DNA from: Paenibacillus cremeus
GTDB lineage: Bacteria; Bacillota; Bacilli; Paenibacillales; NBRC-103111
Length of the DNA: 43,668 nucleotides
NCBI RefSeq assembly: GCF_007786445.1
Contig: NZ_VNJI01000042.1
Location: 23,288-66,955 of the forward strand
Reading direction: 5' to 3'
Numbering within the stretch: the stretch's first letter is position 1; every line of letters begins with the position of its first letter. The notes under the pieces were generated by a model. The model did not search any database, was not told where the DNA came from, and was given only the letters and a program-made list of their open reading frames with translations. Below, in pieces: positions 31,785 through 39,344 of this stretch. The translations under genes and the position numbers were made by a program.

Positions 31785-33062
31785 TTACTTCGAACGTTCG
31801 CAACGAATTAGCCTCATCCGTCGGGATTGGAAAGCCTGTAAACCTGCCTTGGATGGAAGACCTTCCGCCTGAGTTTGCGTTCCGTTTCTGGTTGCATAGT
31901 AACGCTCAAACCTTACGGAATAACCCAACATGTAGAGAACTACCAGGGAAGCTAGAACATTCAGGACGATTAGAGACACGTACAAGTCAAATAAGTAGCT
32001 TAGGAGGCCGACCCCCACAATGGGAACAATAAATCCAATGTAACCCGCAAAGTAATAAGTCGTTATCACCTTCGGCCGCTCCGATGCATTCGGAAGCTCG
32101 CCGGCCAGTCGCAAGCTAATCTGGAACGTCCAACCGCTGCCCAGCGCCTGAACGAGCACCCCGATCCACATTAGGCTTATGCTTCCCGACGTCCCGGAGA
32201 GAACGACAAGCCAGGCTCCGCAAGCCAATAAAGTGATACCGATCCGAAGGCGTACCACCGGCTGTTTGAACCAAGGCAGCATTTGCATCATCGTGCCGCC
32301 CCCCATAAGTAGTAGAATCAGAAGACCGGACACGGCAAGGTTTGAAGTGTGAATCACGTTTTTCACGAACGAAGGAATCAAAGAGAGAACGGTTCCGTTC
32401 AAGGTAAACAACGTGAAAACGGGCAGCGCACTAAACGACCAGAAATGAGGCTTAATTTCGTTAGACACCCCGAGCGAGATCGATGCCGATGTCGCTCGAC
32501 GGCGTTCCTTCCGGGCTTGAAAATCCTTGTCCTGCAACGTTTCCAGACTGACTACAGCGCTCAGCAACAGAACGGTCAAAAGCCAAAATGGTGCGCGCAG
32601 CGGCATCAGATGCAGATATTCGATGATCAAACCGGCCAAGGCAGGTCCTAGACCAAAACCAACGGAAACGGCCATACCCGATAATAGGATCGCCTTGCTC
32701 GTTTTCTCTTTGGACGTTTGCTTCAGCAAGAACGCGACTGCGGTGCCCGTAAAGCTTCCATAAGCGATTCCTTCCAGCATTCTCGCCCCGTAAACGAGCC
32801 AGGCCTGCTGGCTTGCCATAAAGAGAAGGGTGGCCAGGATCGACAACAGGATGCTGATGCGAAGAACTCGCTTCAGCCCCCAACCGCTTCCTCTGGAGCC
32901 AACAATGAGCAATGTGGGCAGCAAGAAGACCGCATACATAGCGAATAAAATGGTGATTTGCAGACTGCTTAATCGATACTGCTCCTGATACAGCGGAAAT
33001 AAAGGCGACGTAAAGGAAGTTCCGGTGGACATCATGAAGATGACCCATAACATTTTTTTCAT
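31785..33062 (-). CDS. MFS transporter (drug/sugar efflux type)
   Basis: This 425-residue protein has about twelve membrane helices. The start M-K-K-M-L-W-V-I-F-M-M-S (ATG 33062, GAAAGG 9 bp upstream) is preferred over a longer frame that runs into the preceding terminator. MFS motifs include S-R-G-S-G-W-G-L-K-R after helix 2 and L-E-G-I-A-Y-G-S-F-T-G near helix 4. A charged loop lies around residue 190 (Q-A-R-K-E-R-R-R-A). The C-terminal extension is basic. Members export drugs, sugars or siderophores; the substrate is unknown. The decayed MarR gene downstream suggests stress or drug regulation. Confidence 0.88.
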   Translation of the reverse strand: MKKMLWVIFMMSTGTSFTSPLFPLYQEQYRLSSLQITILFAMYAVFLLPTLLIVGSRGSGWGLKRVLRISILLSILATLLFMASQQAWLVYGARMLEGIAYGSFTGTAVAFLLKQTSKEKTSKAILLSGMAVSVGFGLGPALAGLIIEYLHLMPLRAPFWLLTVLLLSAVVSLETLQDKDFQARKERRRATSASISLGVSNEIKPHFWSFSALPVFTLFTLNGTVLSLIPSFVKNVIHTSNLAVSGLLILLLMGGGTMMQMLPWFKQPVVRLRIGITLLACGAWLVVLSGTSGSISLMWIGVLVQALGSGWTFQISLRLAGELPNASERPKVITTYYFAGYIGFIVPIVGVGLLSYLFDLYVSLIVLNVLASLVVLYMLGYSVRFERYYATRNGTQTQAEGLPSKAGLQAFQSRRMRLIRCERSK

Positions 33063-33104
33063 AGAGAACGACCTTTCTTTAAGAATTCTACCCGTTAGCA
33101 CCAT

Positions 33105-33137
33105 AAAAAAGGAGTTGCCACACCCGCAGCAACCCCC
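33105..33137 (-). terminator. Terminator of the second nitroreductase gene
   Basis: On the minus strand GGGGTTGC and GCAACTCC form a stem followed by TTTTTT. It separates the nitroreductase at 33202 from the MFS gene. Confidence 0.8.
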
Positions 33138-33201
33138 ATTCTAAACTCAAGCACCTTTTAGCGAAACATGTCCCCTGATGCTGAGAAATATCATCTTAAG
33201 T

Positions 33202-33873
33202 TTATCGCCACTCAACAATTTCATCGAGATGTTGTCTTGTTTGTGGACGTTTGGGATCCTTTTGACGATATCCGAAAGCGACCATACAGGCTACACCGAA
33301 ATCGTCGCCGTTAATGATACCCTCATTTTGTAAAATAGCGGTCACCTGCTTTTTATCAAAACCTTCGATAGGACAGGAATCAATACCGATTTGAGCCGCG
33401 GCTGTCATCATGTTTCCCAATGCTATATAGGTTTGTCTGATTGACCATTCAAAAATGAGACGGTCATTATCTTCGAGTTCTGTTTCGACGAAGGATTTGT
33501 AGAAATCGTACCAATCTTGCACAACTTCTTCAGGCATATGATGAATGTCTTTCCACATTTTATTCACGTGAACCGAGTCAGGCCGTAAGCCTTCTTCTCT
33601 TCTGGCCAATATAACTACAAAATGGCTGGCAGTGGGCAGTTGTCCCTTGGCACCGCCAGATACAGGTTTTAATTTTTCGCGAAGAGCTTCATTCTGGATC
33701 ACAACAAACTTCCACGGCTCGAAGCCAAATGAACTTGGAGACAATCTTCCTGTCTCCAAAATAAAGTGAAAATCTTCATCCGAAATCTTTTTGTTGGTGT
33801 CAAATGCCTTGCAAGCATGTCTGAACTGATAAGCTTTTATAATTTCTTGTTGTTTACTCTCCGTTCCTATCAT
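33202..33873 (-). CDS. NAD(P)H-dependent oxidoreductase of the nitroreductase family
   Basis: This 223-residue NfsB-type enzyme has F-R-H-A-C-K-A-F-D near residue 17 (FMN phosphate site), R-L-S-P-S-S-F-G-F-E-P-W-K-F near residue 50, and I-G-I-D-S-C-P-I-E-G-F near residue 165. It should bind FMN and reduce quinones, nitro compounds or flavins. ATG 33873 has AAGGAAGG upstream. It is only distantly related to the nitroreductase at 27955. It is monocistronic, and no TGTAA-type operator was found upstream. Confidence 0.92.
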   Translation of the reverse strand: MIGTESKQQEIIKAYQFRHACKAFDTNKKISDEDFHFILETGRLSPSSFGFEPWKFVVIQNEALREKLKPVSGGAKGQLPTASHFVVILARREEGLRPDSVHVNKMWKDIHHMPEEVVQDWYDFYKSFVETELEDNDRLIFEWSIRQTYIALGNMMTAAAQIGIDSCPIEGFDKKQVTAILQNEGIINGDDFGVACMVAFGYRQKDPKRPQTRQHLDEIVEWR

Positions 33874-34002
33874 GTGGAATCTACCTTCCTTCTATTTTGC
33901 TCTCTTTGCTAACCGATCTTGTTATCATAACTACTTTATGGATTGATGTTTATTAAAGTTATGCGAAAGTATCAATAGGTAAACATTTGATGTGATCTCC
34001 AG

Positions 34003-34110
34003 CTTTTCCCCTGCTCCACACGGAGCGTGCCAGTTTCCAAAGCACTCCGCGCACCATCTAACTGAAAGTAATCGTTCATAAGTTCCACGTTACTCTTGGA
34101 ATGGGATTGT
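34003..34110 (-). other. Possible group II intron 3' end remnant (domain V/VI-like)
   Basis: On the minus strand GCGCGGAG pairs with CTCCGTGT, separated by an inner TGC..GCA helix and a 2-nt CG bulge on the 3' side. This is the layout of group II intron domain V. It is followed by a purine-rich GGAGCAGGGGAAAAGC segment resembling the end of such introns. No reverse transcriptase remains in the 300 bp here. Confidence 0.35.
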
Positions 34111-34186
34111 CAGATTGGTTCCAATTCGCATCTTTTGCGGTATTAAAATCGGTTGTTCAGCTTACAAATGAATGATGCAAAAATCA

Positions 34187-34837
34187 TTACAGCTTTTTTA
34201 GCTCTCGCAAAATTTCCTCCGGGCTTTGACGCTGCATGAAATTCGGATTGACATAAGCGGAGCGGATAATGGCGCTCTCATCGATCATAAATGTAGCCGG
34301 CACCGGCAAAACCCAATTCGAGGTATTGTTGTACTCCGCAAGATCAACTCCGACACCTTCCATGAGTTCCCTTACTCCCTGCGGAACATCGAAGAGCAGA
34401 TTGTACTTGGCCGTTACCAACCCGTTCGGATCGCTAAGGACTTGAAATTCCAATGATTCCTTTTCCTGAAGGGATAACGTATGATCCGGTTTTTGCGGGC
34501 TAATCGCTATAAGCTGCGCTCCCATCGCTTGGATTTCCGGTAATATCTGCTGGTAAGCCCTTAATTGCATATTGCAAAAAGGACACCATCCGCCGCGATA
34601 GAAGACCAGCACAACCGGTCCTTTCGCGAGCTCTTCAAATAAAATTACATCCCGGCCTAGTGCGTTTGTTAATTTAAAGTCCACCGCCTTCTCGCCTGGT
34701 TGCTTCCCGGAAGCGATCCCCGATTTCTGAAGTTCCTCAATCATTTGACCCATCTTAATCTGCGCTTCAATCGGTGCATTGGCCTTAAACTGCTGTGTGG
34801 CCTCTTCAAGCTGTTCGGTTAAATTTTGGTTGCTCAT
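34187..34837 (-). CDS. Peroxiredoxin-like protein (AhpC/TSA fold)
   Basis: This 216-residue protein has a helical leader (residues 1-45), then G-E-K-A-V-D-F-K-L and F-Y-R-G-G-W-C-P-F-C (Cys85, Cys88). A-I-S-P-Q-K-P-D-H-T and a C-terminal V-P-A-T-F-M-I-D-E follow. The C-P-F-C pair makes it a PrxQ/thioredoxin-like member, reducing peroxides with thioredoxin. It aligns end to end with the second half of the fusion at 24763. ATG 34837 has GGAGG 9 bp upstream. Its promoter is in cassette B, with a perfect operator at about -42. Confidence 0.92.
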   Translation of the reverse strand: MSNQNLTEQLEEATQQFKANAPIEAQIKMGQMIEELQKSGIASGKQPGEKAVDFKLTNALGRDVILFEELAKGPVVLVFYRGGWCPFCNMQLRAYQQILPEIQAMGAQLIAISPQKPDHTLSLQEKESLEFQVLSDPNGLVTAKYNLLFDVPQGVRELMEGVGVDLAEYNNTSNWVLPVPATFMIDESAIIRSAYVNPNFMQRQSPEEILRELKKL

Positions 34838-34870
34838 CGTTCTGTTCCTCCAATATCATGTGATAGCTTG

Positions 34871-34997
34871 ATTATAAATATTAATTAAATCGGAGTTCTG
34901 TAAAGTAGATTACAGTTCTCCATCCTATCCTGAAATACGAAATAAGGTAGAACAATGTAAAGTAGATTACTGACACCGATTCGACCGGCATGTTAAC
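34871..34997. promoter_or_regulatory. Redox cassette B: two Crp/Fnr-type operators, divergent promoters
   Basis: Operator 1 is TGTAAAGTAGATTACA (34899-34914), centred 33 bp from the leftward TATAAT (complement of 34871-34876) that serves the peroxiredoxin. Operator 2 is TGTAAAGTAGATTACT (34956-34971), 57 bp away centre to centre. It stands about 31 bp from a weak rightward GTTAAC (34992-34997) facing the epimerase remnant. Confidence 0.7.
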
Positions 34998-35074
34998 CTG
35001 CAAGTATAAGGCAACCTGCCATGGACAACGGGTTATCAATTAACCGTATCTTTTTTCCTGTCGGCAGAATATAG

Positions 35075-35215
35075 ATGATGATACTAGTTTTAGAGGATCA
35101 GCTTTTTTCGGTCGCCGGTTAGTCCATTTATTACTCGGGCATGCCACGATATGACCATTCAACAAGAGGTCAGACACCGGATGATTTTTACGACGCCGTG
35201 ATCCGAATAAGATGT
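35075..35215 (+). pseudogene. N-terminal remnant of the epimerase (fusion) gene
   Basis: About 140 bp match the start of the fusion gene at 24763 (ATACTcGTTTTAG..., CGGTCGCCGGTTAGT, AGAGGTCAGACACCGGATGA), with stop-generating indels. It sits at the same place relative to cassette B as the intact gene does to cassette A. Confidence 0.8.
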
Positions 35216-35239
35216 CATTTACGAAGGAGATGAGCCGGT

Positions 35240-35578
35240 TTGAAAAATAATTTAATTGAATACTGTCTAAACAAAAAAGGAGCGAGAAAGGATTATCCCT
35301 CGGGACCCGATCCAATCGCTATAAAAATTGCAGGTAAAATATTCGCTCTTTTTTTTGAGAAAAAAGGGTACTTAGTCCTAAAATGCGACCCGGTGATTGC
35401 GGAAAATTTGAGAGAGCAGCATAAGGACGTTCGACCGGGGTATCATATGAACAAACAGCACTGGAATACGATTATTCTCGAGGGTTCTTTGCCAGAGTCG
35501 TTTATCTTTGAAATGATTGACCAATCTTACGATTTGGTTGTTAAAAGCCTTCCTAAGAGCATCAGGGAGTCTGTTTAG
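35240..35578 (+). CDS. MmcQ/YjbR-family (DUF419) protein
   Basis: This 112-residue protein has the family signature: C-L-N-K-K-G-A-R-K-D-Y-P-S-G-P-D near the start, then K-I-A-G-K-I-F-A-L, L-K-C-D-P, P-G-Y-H-M-N-K-Q-H-W-N-T and D-Q-S-Y-D-L-V-V near the end. The fold resembles a double-wing DNA-binding domain, but the function is unknown. The start is TTG 35240 with AAGGAGA about 10 bp upstream; no ATG or GTG gives the full domain. It lies directly after the epimerase remnant and may be read from the rightward promoter of cassette B. Confidence 0.9.
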   Translation: MKNNLIEYCLNKKGARKDYPSGPDPIAIKIAGKIFALFFEKKGYLVLKCDPVIAENLREQHKDVRPGYHMNKQHWNTIILEGSLPESFIFEMIDQSYDLVVKSLPKSIRESV

Positions 35579-35867
35579 TTAAATTTTTACATGACAAAGG
35601 CTGCGGTCCCGTATCTCAATGCAGGAAGGGACAGATCCCATAAACCACGGATTTTCTCCATTTTCACGATATAGGTTTATATTCAATGCGCTCGACAAGA
35701 ACTTGCATTTCGTTATCCGAAAGAACAAAAACTTATCGATATCATTTGGTGGTAATGCCGGTTAACCAGTCTGCGCTGTCCTTAGACGTCAAATTTCCTA
35801 TTGTTCTTTTCGATGTAAATATCTAATGCTTTAATGCCACGGGTAATAAATTTGATCAAACGATAAT

Positions 35868-35991
35868 GGGGAGGTTTCATCAAGAAAATAACTATTTCGC
35901 AAAGCTTAAAGAGCAGTTTGGGCATGCGGATATGAATACAACCATGATTTATACCCAAATTGGACAAGAAAATCGCAGGGCGTCCGTATAA
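35868..35991 (+). pseudogene. Tyrosine recombinase C-terminal remnant
   Basis: The frame reads K-L-K-E-Q-F-G-H-A-D-M-N-T-T-M-I-Y-T-Q and ends N-R-R-A-S-V. This contains the catalytic G-H and the active-site Tyr of phage integrases. The rest of the catalytic domain is gone. It does not overlap in content with the N-terminal piece at 10.7-10.95 kb. Confidence 0.75.
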
Positions 35992-36051
35992 AGCCGATAA
36001 CTAGCATAAGCGCTGCTCTCCCCTCTTCCTTCCATTATCGAGACAGACGAC

Positions 36052-36089
36052 AATCCCGTATTCCTAACTGGAAGCGGGATTTATTTATT
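36052..36089 (+). terminator. Hairpin with T-rich tail after the integrase remnant
   Basis: AATCCCG-ta-TTCC pairs with GGAA-g-CGGGATT and is followed by TATTTATT. Confidence 0.6.
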
Positions 36090-36225
36090 GTTGAATTGTG
36101 ATGAAGTATCGTAGTTGAATGTTTGTATGCATCTTACGAGACACGACGGAAGCCGGTCTCTTTCTGCTTCTTTGCAAACAAGACGAAGCGATAGTGGGGC
36201 TCGAAGTGACGCCAATGGAGAGGTC

Positions 36226-36253
36226 AAAAAAAATCCCCTCGAGGGGATTTTTT
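36226..36253. terminator. Bidirectional terminator of azoR
   Basis: AAAAATCCCCTC and GAGGGGATTTTT are exact complements with no extra loop bases, flanked by further A and T. It lies 13 bp after the azoR stop. Confidence 0.85.
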
Positions 36254-36265
36254 GCGTCTAGTTCG

Positions 36266-36904
36266 TTACCAGGCCGCGGCAAGCTTCACGGCTTGTTCCA
36301 TTGCTGACCGGACGATCTCTTTCGCGCGCTCCGGTTGAAAATCATGACCTTCCACGTACAACGCTTGTACGTCACGAATCCCCACGATGCCGAGTACCTG
36401 GCGTAGATAGGGATGGCTGTGATCCATGGGAGCTGTCGGCCCTGTGGAGTAAATCCCGCCGCTAGACTGAATGTGCAATGCTTTTTTGTTGTGCAGCAGG
36501 CCGACCGGTCCGCGTTCCGTGTAATGGAACGTCTTGCCTACGATGACGAAGGCGTCGATGAACGCCTTGAGCCGAGGGGGAATGCCCCAATTCCACATGG
36601 GGGAGACGAATACGTATTTATCGGCGCGCATCGCCATTTCGGTAATATCGTTAAGTGCATTAACTTTCTGCCGTTCCACGGGACTCAGCTCGGAGAATTC
36701 CAGGCGCTCTTTTCTCAATTTCTCCCACGCCCTCACGACATCGCCGTCGACGGTCTGGAACGCTTCTTGGTAGACATCGAATATACGTACATCATCGTCC
36801 GGATGAACTTCCCGATAAGCTTTAAGAAACGCCCCGCCGACCTGCAGGCCGACCGAATGTTCCGGCGACTTGGGGGTAGCGGTAATATACAATAATTGCG
36901 TCAT
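36266..36904 (-). CDS. azoR: FMN-dependent NADH:quinone/azo reductase
   Basis: This 212-residue flavodoxin-fold protein starts L-L-Y-I-T-A-T-P-K-S-P-E-H-S-V-G (FMN phosphate loop). It has P-M-W-N-W-G-I-P-P-R-L-K-A-F-I-D near residue 100 and Q-S-S-G-G-I-Y near residue 147, all AzoR signatures. AzoR enzymes reduce quinones and azo compounds with NADH and protect against thiol-reactive electrophiles. ATG 36904 follows AGGAGGCAGCAAC. Its leader is cassette C with a class II operator, so it is probably co-regulated with the peroxiredoxin. Confidence 0.93.
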   Translation of the reverse strand: MTQLLYITATPKSPEHSVGLQVGGAFLKAYREVHPDDDVRIFDVYQEAFQTVDGDVVRAWEKLRKERLEFSELSPVERQKVNALNDITEMAMRADKYVFVSPMWNWGIPPRLKAFIDAFVIVGKTFHYTERGPVGLLHNKKALHIQSSGGIYSTGPTAPMDHSHPYLRQVLGIVGIRDVQALYVEGHDFQPERAKEIVRSAMEQAVKLAAAW

Positions 36905-36957
36905 GTTGCTGCCTCCTAGATTTGTTCTGAAACCTCCAATATCGAATGGATAGCTTG

Positions 36958-37084
36958 ATTATAAATCCACATTAAAGTGGAGTTCTGTAAAGTAGATTAC
37001 TGTTCTCCATCCTATTTTGAAATCCGAAATACGGAAGATCAATGTAAAGTAGATTACTGACACTGATCCGGCCGGTATGTTATT
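36958..37084. promoter_or_regulatory. Redox cassette C: two Crp/Fnr-type operators, divergent promoters
   Basis: TGTAAAGTAGATTACT occurs twice, at 36986-37001 and 37043-37058, 57 bp apart. The leftward TATAAT (complement of 36958-36963) is 33 bp from the first operator and serves azoR. The rightward GTTATT (37079-37084) is 31 bp from the second and faces the fusion remnant. Confidence 0.7.
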
Positions 37085-37145
37085 CTCTGCAAGAATCAGG
37101 GCAGCCTGACATGAAATTCTCAAATTAAAATGTGAAAGGAGAATA

Positions 37146-37340
37146 TGTATATTATCGATAAAAAAGGAACCGTCATAGCCGATGCTTCAGATTTAAACCA
37201 TAGAACGCGGATGGAACCGAGCGAAGCCTTAAAAAAAGTCCGTTCGTTGCAATAATCTTATTGCAACGAACACCAATGACTTTGCCAACATTATTTGGAG
37301 GACCGATATATCCGATGACAAGCTTTGGTATATTTATCGA
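37146..37340 (+). pseudogene. Remnant: end of the epimerase-peroxiredoxin fusion plus start of crp
   Basis: ATG 37146 behind AAAGGAGAATATG reads Y-I-I-D-K-K-G-T-V-I-A and ends K-K-V-R-S-L-Q at TAA 37254. This equals the last 36 residues of the fusion at 26.2 kb. After it the spacer with GGAGGACCGATAT and the first codons of a crp gene (CAAGCTTTGGTA) survive and then break. The deletion joined the leader of the fusion gene directly to its C-terminus. Confidence 0.85.
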
Positions 37341-37345
37341 AACTG

Positions 37346-37555
37346 TCAATCGTCCCGAGTCCATGTTGGCGGAGATGACAGCGGTACTTCGTTCTTAAGT
37401 AACCGATAATATTCCATAATTAATTCATCTAATTTTTGAGAGAGTTGTAACAAAGCATGGTCTGTTAAATCAAATCTGTTTTGAACCGCGGCATTGTTGA
37501 GAGATTCTTTAAGCGATTCAATTTCTTTAGCAATTGACTCGAGCTCGAATCCCAT
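37346..37555 (-). CDS. Spo0E-like sporulation regulatory phosphatase
   Basis: This 69-residue helical-hairpin protein has the Spo0E signature: I-E-S-L-K-E-S-L-N near the start and L-S-Q-K-L-D-E-L-I-M-E-Y-Y-R-L (S-Q-x-L-D motif) in the second helix. Spo0E-type proteins dephosphorylate Spo0A~P and delay sporulation. ATG 37555 follows the HD-GYP stop after 2 bp. Its AGGAGG is formed by the last Arg codons of that gene, so translation is coupled. Confidence 0.9.
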   Translation of the reverse strand: MGFELESIAKEIESLKESLNNAAVQNRFDLTDHALLQLSQKLDELIMEYYRLLKNEVPLSSPPTWTRDD

Positions 37556-37557
37556 TA

Positions 37558-38226
37558 CTATCGCCTCCTATTGGAATTACCGATAAGAGCCTTACGTTCT
37601 TTCGGGATTTCTGAGCGCTTATTGAGAAAGGACTTGAGAATATATGTGTAATTTCTATTAAATTGATCATCCTGCTGAAGCAAAAATTCAATAATCTCTT
37701 TGTCGCTTAGACAATTTGAGCGGTAGCTACGCGGCAACCTTAATGCTGAATAGATATCGGAGATGGCCGCAATACACCCAATTTCACTTTGATTCGTGGT
37801 GCCATGAGGATAGCCGCTGCCATCAAGTCTTTCATGGTGTGAGTAGCAAAATTGAAGGATATCCGAACCAAAGTCAAGCTGTTTTAACACATCATGTCCA
37901 ACCTTCACATGTTCAACAACCAATGTTCTTTCTTCAATGTTCAGACGGTATGATGATTTCAAAATATAATCCGGCATTGACAATTTTCCTATGTCATGTA
38001 GCAAACCGGCGAGAAACATCCGTTCTGCATGACAGGAAGTGAGACAAATGTTTATGGTTAAGTGGTAGGCAATAAATGCAACAACCACAGAATGATTCGC
38101 GGTTGCCGGATCGCGGCAATTCATGGAAACAAACAGTGCCCTGCCTTTCTCCCACTCTTGATCACCTTTGTACTTACTGAATAACTGAAGAAACAAAGAT
38201 TGAGAGTCCAACAAAACATCGTCCAT
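37558..38226 (-). CDS. HD-GYP-domain phosphodiesterase
   Basis: This 222-residue protein has the HD motif L-L-H-D-I-G-K-L (His77, Asp78) and Y-S-H-H-E-R-L-D-G-S-G-Y-P (GYP at 138-140), then D-I-Y-S-A-L. HD-GYP proteins hydrolyse cyclic di-GMP or related dinucleotides. There is no receiver or sensor domain, only a short helical N-terminus. ATG 38226 has AGGAGG 7 bp upstream; a longer frame to 38268 is not supported. The two-gene operon with the Spo0E-like gene suggests a link between second-messenger turnover and the Spo0A phosphorelay, which is an inference. Confidence 0.88.
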   Translation of the reverse strand: MDDVLLDSQSLFLQLFSKYKGDQEWEKGRALFVSMNCRDPATANHSVVVAFIAYHLTINICLTSCHAERMFLAGLLHDIGKLSMPDYILKSSYRLNIEERTLVVEHVKVGHDVLKQLDFGSDILQFCYSHHERLDGSGYPHGTTNQSEIGCIAAISDIYSALRLPRSYRSNCLSDKEIIEFLLQQDDQFNRNYTYILKSFLNKRSEIPKERKALIGNSNRRR

Positions 38227-38408
38227 GTGGCGCCTCCTAGCAAAAATACAAAAAATATTCTGCAACATCTAAGAAGTAACCTGGAATTCCAGTAATTTTC
38301 TACATGAAGTAAATTTCCCGATCATCCGTTTGATCCCGAGACAATGATACGATATATCAAACCGTATATAAAATGATTATAAATTATTAGGAGCATACCA
38401 ACTTTGAT

Positions 38409-39311
38409 ATGAATAGAGGGCTAATGCAATTAATTGTTAAGATTTCCGATACGAGAAACTTCACAAAAGCAGGGAAAGAACTCTACATGACGCAGCCTGC
38501 AGTCAGCCGTGCAGTGGGAAAACTTGAAGCTGAGTTGGGGGTAAAGCTTATTGCCCGCGATCGTTGTTATGGCGTTCATTTCACGGATATCGGTGAACGT
38601 ATTTTGGGAGTCTTCAAAGAGATTTTGACTTGTTTTGAGAGAATTGATCAAGAGATTGCTCGCGAAAAAGGACTTGATACGGGCATTGTGAGGATCGGCG
38701 TTTTTCCCTTAGCCTCCTCCTACTTCATTCCCAAAATCATAAGCAGAATAACTGAGAAGTATCCGAAAATTGAATTCACACTTCATGAGGGAACCATTGC
38801 TGAAATAAAGGAAATGCTTGAATCAAGAGAGGTTGATGTTGGACTTATCGTTCCTTCCGGCCATCACGATGAACTCATAACATTCCCTTTGTACCGTGAA
38901 GAAATATACACGATATTTAAGGAGAATCATCCTCTTGCCGCGAAGTCCGTTATTCAGGCGGGCGATCTCATGGATCAACCCTTGATTATTAGCAAAGCCG
39001 ACTGTAAGCCTCCCGTAATGGATTGGTTTGAGCAAGCCGGAAAAAAACCTCAAATAAAATATGTACTCAATAATTACATGACAACATTAAATATGGTCCA
39101 GGAGGGATTAGGTATTGGAATCATGTCTGAACTGTCTACAATGAATCTTCCTTCAAACGTAATCGTACGTAAGTTGGAACCGAAGTGGCATCGTGAAATT
39201 CATCTTGCCGTATCCTCATTAAAGGATTCTTCGATCGCTGTGCAGCTGTTTATTAGAATGGCGCTTCAACTATTCGAAAGTCGCTCAGGATCTGAGGTGA
39301 ATCTACAATGA
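38409..39311 (+). CDS. LysR-family transcriptional regulator
   Basis: This 300-residue protein has an N-terminal winged helix (F-T-K-A-G-K-E-L-Y-M-T-Q-P-A-V-S-R-A-V) and a linker helix. The periplasmic-binding-like effector domain follows (V-R-I-G-V-F-P-L-A-S-S-Y near residue 95; V-D-V-G-L-I-V-P near residue 142; V-Q-E-G-L-G-I-G-I-M near residue 235). ATG 38409 has only TAGGAG at a long distance. It is divergent from the HD-GYP operon but 180 bp apart. Its target is not evident, because the rightward neighbour is insertion-sequence debris. Confidence 0.92.
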   Translation: MNRGLMQLIVKISDTRNFTKAGKELYMTQPAVSRAVGKLEAELGVKLIARDRCYGVHFTDIGERILGVFKEILTCFERIDQEIAREKGLDTGIVRIGVFPLASSYFIPKIISRITEKYPKIEFTLHEGTIAEIKEMLESREVDVGLIVPSGHHDELITFPLYREEIYTIFKENHPLAAKSVIQAGDLMDQPLIISKADCKPPVMDWFEQAGKKPQIKYVLNNYMTTLNMVQEGLGIGIMSELSTMNLPSNVIVRKLEPKWHREIHLAVSSLKDSSIAVQLFIRMALQLFESRSGSEVNLQ

Positions 39312-39344
39312 CTTTAAAACCAGAATGCGGAACCCAACGTAGGA

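Noticed and set aside
37146..37256. Short frame considered as an independent 36-residue gene
   Set aside because: It has a good ribosome-binding site but is an exact C-terminal piece of the fusion gene followed by the crp spacer, so it is a deletion remnant.
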